From an uncultured bacterium (GTDB lineage: Bacteria; Patescibacteriota; Minisyncoccia; SW-4-49-11): 12,263 bases of DNA. The position numbers and the translations under genes are program-made. Positions 6,940-12,098 of the stretch are shown here, piece by piece. Position 1 is the first letter of the stretch; every line of letters begins with the position of its first letter. The notes under the pieces were generated by a model. That model was not told where the DNA came from. It did not search any database and saw only the letters and a program-made list of their open reading frames with translations. The stretch lies in contig CAJXTH010000008.1 of assembly GCA_913060955.1 (NCBI GenBank), forward strand, positions 1-12,263, given 5' to 3'.

Positions 6940-9558
6940 TTATTTCCCGTGACATTTTTTGTACTTTTTCCCTGATCCACATGGGCACGGATCATTTCGT
7001 CCAACTTTTGGCACATCTTCTGACTTCGTTTCCGATTCTCGGACGGCTTGCTCGATCTCCTTGGATGGCTTTGGGGTTACTTGTACATTGATTCGAAGAA
7101 TATTCACAATGTATTGCTGTTGAATACCTGTCAAAAGCTTCTCAAATAGCATAAAGGCTTCATTTTTGTATTCAACCAAAGGATCTCGCTGAGCATATCC
7201 TCGGAGTCGGATACCGGTCTTGAGGTAATCCATAACCTCGAGGTGATCCATCCAGAGCATATCGATTGTTTGGAGTAACACAGTTCGCTGAAGTTTGGCA
7301 CGTTGGTCTTCTTCCAATACTTCCAGTTTTTGATCAAACTTCTGCTCTACCAGTTCGGTAAGGGTTTTGATGATCTGCTGCTTCTTTTCCTCCATTTTTC
7401 CTTCTCCGTCCCGGATAGATTCGAGTGCAGAAAGAACATTCGTATCAAGTTGGATAAGCCCCTGGATATCTTCGGCAATCTCACCGAGCTTCCACTCTCT
7501 GGTGCTTTCGATCGTAGTGTGAAAAGATACAATTCGATAGACCTGTTCCCGAATTTGTTCCTTGGTTTGCTCTGAGATATCGGTCTTTTCGAGGAGAACA
7601 TCTCGTCGTTTTTTGTAAATAATCTCTCGTTGCTTGTTGATAACATCGTCATATTCCAAGAGGTGTTTTCGGGAGTCAAAATGGAACCCTTCGATCTTGG
7701 TCTGAGCGTTTTCAATTGCTTTCGAAATCAATACGTTTTCGATGGGTTCATCCTCGGGAAAATTAAATCGCTCCATTAGTCCTTTGATTCGATCTCCTCC
7801 GAAAATCCGCATCACCTCATCATCAAGGGACAAGAAAAATTGAGTGACTCCAGGTTCTCCCTGTCGACCGGATCGTCCTCGAAGCTGATTATCGATTCGT
7901 CGTGCTTCGTGTCGCTCGGTTCCGATTACATATAATCCGCCAAGTTCCATGACTTCGGATTTTTGTTCTTCGGTCGCTTCGGCTCCTCCTAATCGAATAT
8001 CCACACCTCGACCAGCCATGTTTGTCGCAATAGTGATAGCACCTTTTTTTCCAGCATCTGCCACAATTGATCCTTCTGCCTCATGTTGCTTGGCATTCAA
8101 AATATTATAGTTGAGGCGAAACTCATCAAAAACTTTGGCAATCTGTTCGCTTTTTTCGATAGAAACAGTACCCAAAAGCACCGGCTGTCCAGTCTGATTC
8201 AGCTCAGCTACTCGCTTGGCGATAGCTCGAAACTTTGCCTGTTCCGTTTTATAAATCAAGTCTTGAATATCTTTCCGAGCAATTGGCTTGTTGGTAGGAA
8301 TAATAACCACGTCCAGGTCATAGACCTTGTGAAACTCCTCAGCACTGGTAACAGCGGTTCCTGTCATTCCAGATAGCTTGTCGTACATTCGGAAATAGTT
8401 CTGGAGCGTAATTGTTGCCAGTGTTTTCGACTCTTGTTGGATAGCTACCTGTTCTTTGGCTTCCAAGGCTTGATGAAGCCCTTCGGAGTATCGTCGACCC
8501 GGCATCATTCGACCAGTAAACTGATCTACAATAATTACCTGGCCATCTTTTACCACATAATCCTTATCTCGTTGGAACAGAGCCTCGGCTTTGAGAGCTT
8601 GCTCAAGGTGATGGACAAAGGCAATACCCTTTTCTTCATAAATATTTTCAATATTCAGAGACTTCTCAACTTTGTCAATTCCAGACTCGGTAATATTGAC
8701 GGAACGCATTTTTTCGTCCACTGAGTAATCTTCATCCTTGACGAGTTTGGGAACAATACCAGCAAAGACCTGATACAACTTTGGTGATTCTGCATTTGGA
8801 GCCGAGATAATCAATGGAGTTCGAGCTTCATCAATCAAGACACTATCGACCTCATCGATGATCACAAAATTATGCCCTCGCTGAACCATTCGCTCCTTGG
8901 ATTGGGCCATGTTGTCTCGGAGGTAGTCAAATCCAAACTCATTATTGGTTCCATAGGTAATGTCTGCCTGGTAGGCTTCTGCCCGTGAACAGGGTTTTAG
9001 GTACGACTTTTCTACTTTATATGAAGCTGAATCATCTCGCTCTTCGTCTGTTTCATCATCCTGCTCTGAGTACAAGAAAGCTCCTTCACCGGTAACAACT
9101 CCAACAGTGAGTCCCAAAAAGGCGTGAACCTGCCCCATCCAGACTGCATCACGTTTTGCCAAATAATCATTTACGGTGATCACATGGACCCCTTTGCCAG
9201 TAAGAGCATTCAAATAGGTTGGCAAAGTTCCCACCAACGTTTTTCCTTCTCCCGTTCGCATCTCCGCAATTTTTCCTTGGTGAAGAACGATACCTCCAAT
9301 TAGCTGAACATCATAATGCCGTTGGCCAAGAGTTCGCTTGGCAGATTCCCGGACAAGCGCAAAGGCTCGAGGAAGAATCTGTTCCAAGTTAGCACCCTCT
9401 TCTAAGGATGTCTTGAGAACTTCCGTTTCCAATCGAAGTTCATCATCTGATTTGGACTCATAGGTAGCCTCCAACGCATTGATTTCGGCAACAACTGGCT
9501 TTACTTTCGATAATTCTTTATCATTCGGATCTCCAAAAATCGCGTTCCAAAATTTCAT
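6940..9558 (-). CDS. secA: SecA, preprotein translocase ATPase
   Basis: This complete 872-residue SecA drives secretory proteins through SecYEG by ATP hydrolysis at the membrane. Nucleotide-binding domain 1 has Walker A in RTGEGKT (101-107), TYGTNNEFGFDYLRDN (201-216) and Walker B DEVD (235-238). A preprotein cross-linking region follows (from about 240), with FTGRMMPGRRYSEGLHQALEAKE inside the motor. Motor domain 2 contains GTVSIEKSE, NMAGRGVDIRLGG and QLRGRSGRQGEPG. The scaffold and wing domains come next. The C-terminus is a SEC-C zinc tail, NDPCPCGSGKKYKKCHGK, with C-x-C-x8-C-H, which in other bacteria binds SecB or ribosomes. An acidic insertion (about 160-190, SEQDDETDEERDD) precedes the TYGTNNE motif and is absent from E. 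coli SecA. The ATG has a good Shine-Dalgarno GAGG five bases upstream and a strong promoter. The gene is probably transcribed into the downstream block at least in part. Confidence 0.98.
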   Translation of the reverse strand: MKFWNAIFGDPNDKELSKVKPVVAEINALEATYESKSDDELRLETEVLKTSLEEGANLEQILPRAFALVRESAKRTLGQRHYDVQLIGGIVLHQGKIAEMRTGEGKTLVGTLPTYLNALTGKGVHVITVNDYLAKRDAVWMGQVHAFLGLTVGVVTGEGAFLYSEQDDETDEERDDSASYKVEKSYLKPCSRAEAYQADITYGTNNEFGFDYLRDNMAQSKERMVQRGHNFVIIDEVDSVLIDEARTPLIISAPNAESPKLYQVFAGIVPKLVKDEDYSVDEKMRSVNITESGIDKVEKSLNIENIYEEKGIAFVHHLEQALKAEALFQRDKDYVVKDGQVIIVDQFTGRMMPGRRYSEGLHQALEAKEQVAIQQESKTLATITLQNYFRMYDKLSGMTGTAVTSAEEFHKVYDLDVVIIPTNKPIARKDIQDLIYKTEQAKFRAIAKRVAELNQTGQPVLLGTVSIEKSEQIAKVFDEFRLNYNILNAKQHEAEGSIVADAGKKGAITIATNMAGRGVDIRLGGAEATEEQKSEVMELGGLYVIGTERHEARRIDNQLRGRSGRQGEPGVTQFFLSLDDEVMRIFGGDRIKGLMERFNFPEDEPIENVLISKAIENAQTKIEGFHFDSRKHLLEYDDVINKQREIIYKKRRDVLLEKTDISEQTKEQIREQVYRIVSFHTTIESTREWKLGEIAEDIQGLIQLDTNVLSALESIRDGEGKMEEKKQQIIKTLTELVEQKFDQKLEVLEEDQRAKLQRTVLLQTIDMLWMDHLEVMDYLKTGIRLRGYAQRDPLVEYKNEAFMLFEKLLTGIQQQYIVNILRINVQVTPKPSKEIEQAVRESETKSEDVPKVGRNDPCPCGSGKKYKKCHGK

Positions 9559-9595
9559 ATATACCTCGTTTGATTACTTTGTTTACGTACTCTAT

Positions 9596-9624
9596 ATTAT
9601 ACGCGATTCTTGAGGAATTGTCAT
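9596..9624 (-). promoter_or_regulatory. Sigma70-type promoter of secA
   Basis: On the minus strand the -35 hexamer ATGACA (9624-9619, five of six consensus bases) is separated by exactly 17 bases from a perfect -10 TATAAT (9601-9596). Transcription should start near 9589, leaving a leader of about 30 bases that carries the ribosome binding site GAGG before ATG 9558. It is one of the two strongest promoter matches in the window. Confidence 0.85.
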
Positions 9625-9655
9625 ATAAAGTGTCTACGCAATAATCCTACTCCAG

Positions 9656-9685
9656 TCATTCCCGACCTGATCGGGAATCTTGTTG
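9656..9685 (+). repeat. Dispersed palindromic repeat, copy C
   Basis: It begins GTCATTCCCGA and ends TCGGGAATCTTGTTGA. The arms ATTCCCGA (9658-9665) and TCGGGAAT (9671-9678) pair perfectly around CCTGA. It lies just upstream of the secA promoter and 63 bases from copy D in the same orientation. The trailing TTGTTGA is shared with copy D beyond the palindrome itself, which shows that the conserved unit extends past the stem. Confidence 0.85.
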
Positions 9686-9748
9686 ATCTAGTGAGAGATC
9701 ATAGTTCTTTTTCCCAACCTTCGAAAAAACAAATGAAAATCTCACCCC

Positions 9749-9799
9749 TGTCATTCTGAACTTTTAACGACCGTAGGTGATTGATTCAGAATCTTGTTG
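9749..9799 (+). repeat. Dispersed palindromic repeat, copy D (long-loop variant)
   Basis: It has the same outer frame as copies A-C (TGTCATTC at the left, GAATCTTGTTGA at the right) but a different stem: ATTCTGAA (9753-9760) pairs with TTCAGAAT (9785-9792). A 24-base loop replaces the usual five. The outer frame is conserved while the stem sequence differs with compensating changes on both arms. Confidence 0.75.
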
Positions 9800-9831
9800 A
9801 CGTATACTTCCTTAGAATGTGTTTTATACAC

Positions 9832-9861
9832 TAAGAAAAGAGAGTAGACATAATGCCACTC
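9832..9861 (-). terminator. Candidate terminator of the Nudix gene
   Basis: On the minus strand GAGTGG (9861-9856) pairs with CTACTC (9847-9842) with one G-T wobble, around an eight-base loop. TCTTTTCTTAG follows. It starts nine bases after the TAG stop of the Nudix gene. The stem is short and the T-run interrupted, so the call is tentative. Confidence 0.4.
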
Positions 9862-9869
9862 CCTTACTG

Positions 9870-10322
9870 CTAGACAATACTATCGTACATATATTGATCA
9901 CCCAGAGACTCGAGCGATTCAATATCAGTTAGCAATGTCTCTTTGATTCTTTCTGGGAAGACTTTGAGGTCTTCAAGTTCAGTAAACGAGATCCATTTGA
10001 CCTCTTCTACGGCTCCGTTGGGATCCAGGTCAACATGATTGGGATCAATCTCCGATTCAGTTGATCCAAGAAAGAATACTTCCAGAGCAGTTTGCTTGGC
10101 TTCGTGGAATTCTTGAAGATAGAGCATTTTGTGAATAGAGACCGCTACCCCACACTCTTCCATGACCTCTCGTTCTCCAGCCTGGGCTAATGACTCTCCG
10201 GTTTCTACCTCCCAACCACCACCAGGTGGATACCAGAAGCTCGCTCCCTTGTTTCGGGCAAGCAGCAGAGCATCCTTTTCAGGGTTAACAATAATTACTC
10301 TCGATATGATCCGAACATTCAT
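9870..10322 (-). CDS. Nudix hydrolase
   Basis: This 150-residue protein hydrolyses a nucleoside diphosphate linked to another group (X). The Nudix box is complete in its catalytic part: E43, then seven residues, then REVMEECGV (51-59), which fits E-x7-REUxEExGU. The metal-binding glutamates are E52, E55 and E56. The leading Gly of the box is displaced, because the PPGGGWEVETGE stretch (32-43) is two residues longer than usual between the GGG and E43. The substrate cannot be told from sequence. The family includes 8-oxo-dGTP, ADP-ribose, nucleotide-sugar and NADH pyrophosphatases. It is divergent from the Rcl-like/RHH pair, and the 15-bp palindrome at 10342-10356 falls where its promoter should be, so shared control is possible. 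No Shine-Dalgarno sequence precedes ATG 10322. Confidence 0.92.
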   Translation of the reverse strand: MNVRIISRVIIVNPEKDALLLARNKGASFWYPPGGGWEVETGESLAQAGEREVMEECGVAVSIHKMLYLQEFHEAKQTALEVFFLGSTESEIDPNHVDLDPNGAVEEVKWISFTELEDLKVFPERIKETLLTDIESLESLGDQYMYDSIV

Positions 10323-10341
10323 ATGGGTAATAATTTAGATG

Positions 10342-10356
10342 TATAACTCAGTTATA
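10342..10356. promoter_or_regulatory. Candidate operator palindrome between divergent genes
   Basis: TATAACT, a central C, and AGTTATA form a perfect 15-bp palindrome. It overlaps the only -10-like sequences available to the Nudix gene on the minus strand (TATAAC and TATACA). It also lies immediately upstream of where the -35 of the plus-strand promoter would be. Since both downstream proteins carry RHH DNA-binding domains, autoregulation through this site is a reasonable inference. The 9-mer TTATAGTAC at 10352-10360 recurs at 11598-11606. Confidence 0.5.
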
Positions 10357-10377
10357 GTACCATGGAGAGATTTTTTG

Positions 10378-10386
10378 TGATAGAAT
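10378..10386 (+). promoter_or_regulatory. Extended -10 promoter of the Rcl-like/RHH gene pair
   Basis: TGATAGAAT is an extended -10 with TG at 10378-10379 and TAGAAT at 10381-10386 (five of six consensus). There is no good -35 at the expected spacing. Transcription would start near 10393, giving a leader of about 23 bases before ATG 10416. The leader shows no Shine-Dalgarno sequence. The same promoter style (TG, A, near-TATAAT) is seen for the recombinase gene. Confidence 0.5.
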
Positions 10387-10415
10387 AGCAGTAAATTATA
10401 TCCAAACGTTACATA

Positions 10416-10988
10416 ATGATCTTCTCGTATTTCTTTTCGAAGCAGAGTTACCAAAATCAGGAGGAGGAGCTGAATGCTGTTCGGGAGATGATTACCGGAA
10501 TGGGGTATGTTATTACCCATGACTTTTTGGAAAAAGATGTTCTTGCGCCGTCTTCGTTTGAGGAGATCAATGAAATTGTGATCAATAGTGATGTCTGTAT
10601 TGCTGAGGTAAGCTACGAGTCTACTGAGGCAGGTATTGCTGTTGCAAAGTCTGTAGAGCTTGGGAAGCCTACTGCTATGTTTTACCATAAAGACCTGCCA
10701 GAGCCGAAGTTTCTTCCTGATGAAGGGAAATACGTAGAGTTATTTAGCTATGCTGATGCACGAGATCTGAAGTTGAAGCTGCTCGATTTCATCGAATTTG
10801 CTCAAAGCCAGACCAAGTCTCGATTTAACCTAGTTATGACCGGAAAGCAAAACAGCAAAGTGAACCAGATCAAGTACGAACAAAAGGTCTCTAAAAATCA
10901 GGTGATTAATGATGCGATTGAGGCTAAGATGTTAAAAGATAAGCTCTATACCAAGTACTTAGAGTTGAATAAACGTTTGATTGACTAA
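10416..10988 (+). CDS. Rcl/nucleoside deoxyribosyltransferase-like domain fused to an RHH DNA-binding domain (first of pair)
   Basis: This 190-residue protein has two parts. Residues 1-130 resemble the nucleoside 2-deoxyribosyltransferase superfamily, closest in pattern to Rcl/DNPH1 (2'-deoxynucleoside 5'-phosphate N-hydrolase). The matching elements are a first strand with YFFS, then SDVCIAEVSYES (58-69), then TEAGIAVAKSVELGKPTAMFY (70-90). Aligning S69 to the phosphate-binding Ser of Rcl puts Ala75 where Rcl has its catalytic Glu, and Ile51 where it has a catalytic Asp, so enzymatic activity is doubtful. Residues 136-172 form an RHH (Arc/MetJ/CopG-type) domain: strand RFNLVM, helix A (about 145-158), turn, then helix B SKNQVINDAIEAK. 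A charged helical tail follows. It is probably a nucleotide-responsive transcription factor or regulator, and is one base upstream of a second gene of the same build. GC content drops towards its 3' end. Confidence 0.75.
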   Translation: MIFSYFFSKQSYQNQEEELNAVREMITGMGYVITHDFLEKDVLAPSSFEEINEIVINSDVCIAEVSYESTEAGIAVAKSVELGKPTAMFYHKDLPEPKFLPDEGKYVELFSYADARDLKLKLLDFIEFAQSQTKSRFNLVMTGKQNSKVNQIKYEQKVSKNQVINDAIEAKMLKDKLYTKYLELNKRLID

Positions 10989-10989
10989 T

Positions 10990-11544
10990 ATGAACGCTTA
11001 CTATGGTTATTTTATATGGACTGAAGAGGGTAAGAACACTTACCATGAAGCTGTAGATAAAATTCGGAAATCACTTAAAAAATATGGAGCTCATCTTTGT
11101 GCTGATGACTTAGATTCACAACCATGGAAAAGGATGCAAAAGGGAATAACTTACTCACTGGAAGAACATTTGCGAATTATAGATAAAGCAGATGTATGTG
11201 TGTTCGAATATAGTGTTAAGTCAGGGGCATTTGGATATCAGCTTGCTCATGTTGTTGAAACGGAAAAACCTGTATTAGTTCTTTATAAGAAGGGTGTTCA
11301 TCCAGTAAATTTCTTTTTGCACAACATAAACTATCCTCTAATGACTATTTATGAATATGACGATACCTCGGAAATAGAAGGTCAGATAGAAAAGTTTATT
11401 GATAACTATAAAGATCACGAGAAAACCCGATACAACCTTGTAATTAATAAAAAGCTAGACCAATATTTAGAGTGGGCAGCTTTTCAGTACAAAAAGAGTA
11501 AAACTGAGGTGATTCAGGATGCTATTGAGGAATATGATGTATAG
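10990..11544 (+). CDS. Rcl/nucleoside deoxyribosyltransferase-like domain fused to an RHH DNA-binding domain (second of pair)
   Basis: This 184-residue divergent paralogue has the same two-domain order as its neighbour. The N-terminal domain has YYGYFIW (4-10), KADVCVFEYSVKSGAFGYQ (66-84) and ETEKPVLVLY (90-99). Aligned to Rcl, Ser78 and the GY before the catalytic site are kept but the catalytic Glu is Gln84, and the second acidic residue falls at His60. The RHH domain is very clear: strand RYNLVI (147-152), helix A KKLDQYLEWAAFQYKKS, helix B KTEVIQDAIEEY ending at the C-terminus. ATG 10990 is chosen, one base after the previous stop. TTG 10981 would add three residues and overlap. No Shine-Dalgarno sequence is present, so translational coupling is likely. 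GC content is about 32%, lower than the first gene. The two proteins may form a heterodimer, because RHH domains fold only as dimers. Confidence 0.75.
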   Translation: MNAYYGYFIWTEEGKNTYHEAVDKIRKSLKKYGAHLCADDLDSQPWKRMQKGITYSLEEHLRIIDKADVCVFEYSVKSGAFGYQLAHVVETEKPVLVLYKKGVHPVNFFLHNINYPLMTIYEYDDTSEIEGQIEKFIDNYKDHEKTRYNLVINKKLDQYLEWAAFQYKKSKTEVIQDAIEEYDV

Positions 11545-11572
11545 AAGTGCACAGATTTTTATTTGTTGGTTT

Positions 11573-11601
11573 TTGACAAATATAGTAGATACATCTATTA
11601 T
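11573..11601 (+). promoter_or_regulatory. Near-consensus sigma70 promoter with no gene behind it
   Basis: A perfect -35 TTGACA (11573-11578) is separated by 17 bases from TATTAT (11596-11601), which matches the -10 consensus at five of six positions. The predicted start is near 11608. The strong terminator at 11646-11673 lies only about 40 bases later. The only frame in between is ATG 11615 to TAA 11647, ten codons (MFIMGSSISF) with no ribosome binding site. The -10 and spacer are overlaid by the imperfect palindrome at 11581-11602. Confidence 0.65.
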
Positions 11602-11602
11602 A
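11581..11602. promoter_or_regulatory. Imperfect palindrome overlapping the orphan promoter
   Basis: The arms TATAGTAGAT (11581-11590) and ATCTATTATA (11593-11602) around AC pair at nine of ten positions. It covers the spacer and -10 of the promoter at 11573-11601, a classical place for a repressor site. Its right end contributes to TTATAGTAC (11598-11606), the 9-mer also present at 10352-10360 upstream of the gene pair. Confidence 0.45.
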
Positions 11603-11607
11603 GTACT

Positions 11608-11673
11608 GAATTTAATGTTTATTATGGGAAGTTCAATTAGTTTTTAAAAAAGAGGTGTTAAGCCTCTTTTTTT
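11608..11673 (+). ncRNA. Possible short transcript (about 65 nt) from the orphan promoter
   Basis: If the promoter at 11573-11601 fires, the RNA would run from about 11608 to the T-run ending at 11673 and end in the hairpin 11646-11672. It would be antisense to the 3' end of the minus-strand gene at 11658. A ten-codon frame (11615-11647) is the only coding potential. This rests on promoter and terminator recognition alone. No RNA family is recognised, and a promoter stranded by recombination is an equally good explanation. Confidence 0.3.
11646..11673. terminator. Bidirectional intrinsic terminator between convergent genes
   Basis: AAAAAAGAGG (11646-11655) and CCTCTTTTTT (11663-11672) form a 10-bp stem with a seven-base loop, with T-runs on both strands. 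It serves the plus-strand pair and the converging gene 11658-12098. The stop codon of the latter (11660-11658) lies in the loop, and the arm 11663-11672 encodes the last residues of that protein. Confidence 0.88.
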
Positions 11674-12098
11674 ATTCTCAAAACACTTTTAAAAGCTTCA
11701 GCAATAGCTTTATTCTCAATTACTATTGATATTTCTCTTCCACTTTCAAGAGAGGTGATCATAAACTTATCATCAAATGAACTAAAATCAACTGGATGAG
11801 GATATTGATCGGAACCAATTAAGTTGATTAAGTTATATTTGTTGGGATTAGATCTTTCAGGATAATTAGTAGCATAGATGTATTCTGAGACTACTTTCTT
11901 ACCTTCCTTATCCTTTTGAATCTTGTGGCGAATCAGGTCCGCATGGTCTGCAAAGCCGACGTGGAGCACGCTCCGATTTTGAACAATTGAACACAGAGCG
12001 GCATTGCGACTTATTAGTTGCCTGTCTTGGGGTGGGCGGAATCGATATCCATTGCTTTGAAGTGACCCATTAATGTAACCGTCATGCTCAAGCGTCAT
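11658..12098 (-). CDS. Apparent chimeric ORF: methyltransferase N-terminal fragment joined to a TrmB-like C-terminal tail
   Basis: The frame encodes 146 residues from ATG 12098. Residues 1-61 look like the beginning of a class I SAM methyltransferase found among surface-glycan genes: NGYRFRPPQDRQLISRN, then RSVLHVGFADHADLIRHKI with motif I (VLHVGFADH, 44-52). All later methyltransferase motifs are missing. Residues 63-146 have a different character. FDDKFMITSLESGREISIVIENK (108-130), followed by AIAEAFKSVL, resembles the end of the effector domain of TrmB-type regulators (D-K-v-a-i-i-s...gviIenkeiAe.fr). The change coincides with a drop from about 53% to 32% GC near 11918. Neither half is expected to work as its parent would. 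ATG 12098 overlaps the upstream stop by 11 bases. A longer TTG start (12170) would run through the upstream gene out of frame and is not accepted. It may be a fused pseudogene or an assembly artefact. Confidence 0.5.
   Translation of the reverse strand: MTLEHDGYINGSLQSNGYRFRPPQDRQLISRNAALCSIVQNRSVLHVGFADHADLIRHKIQKDKEGKKVVSEYIYATNYPERSNPNKYNLINLIGSDQYPHPVDFSSFDDKFMITSLESGREISIVIENKAIAEAFKSVLRIKKEA

Larger units (their letters stand above)
9559..9869. other. Non-coding gap between secA and the Nudix gene
   Basis: These 311 bases hold the secA ribosome binding site and promoter at the left, repeat copies C and D, a small palindrome (GATCT and AGATC, 9684-9699) and a candidate terminator of the Nudix gene at the right. 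No protein-coding or RNA gene was recognised. Confidence 0.7.

Noticed and set aside
7303..8724. Several plus-strand open frames inside secA
   Set aside because: They are antisense shadows of a complete, highly conserved gene and have hydrophobic, low-complexity products.
923..9799. CRISPR array or intrinsic terminators as the explanation for the TGTCATTC palindromes
   Set aside because: Copies are dispersed in both orientations with no regular spacers, and none is followed by a T-run.
10335..10688. Minus-strand open frame of 117 codons over the start of the first Rcl-like/RHH gene
   Set aside because: It is antisense to a domain-bearing gene, contains the divergent promoter region and its product has no recognisable domain.
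10981..10989. TTG start for the second Rcl-like/RHH gene
   Set aside because: ATG 10990 is one base after the previous stop and begins directly at the first predicted strand. The TTG adds only three residues.
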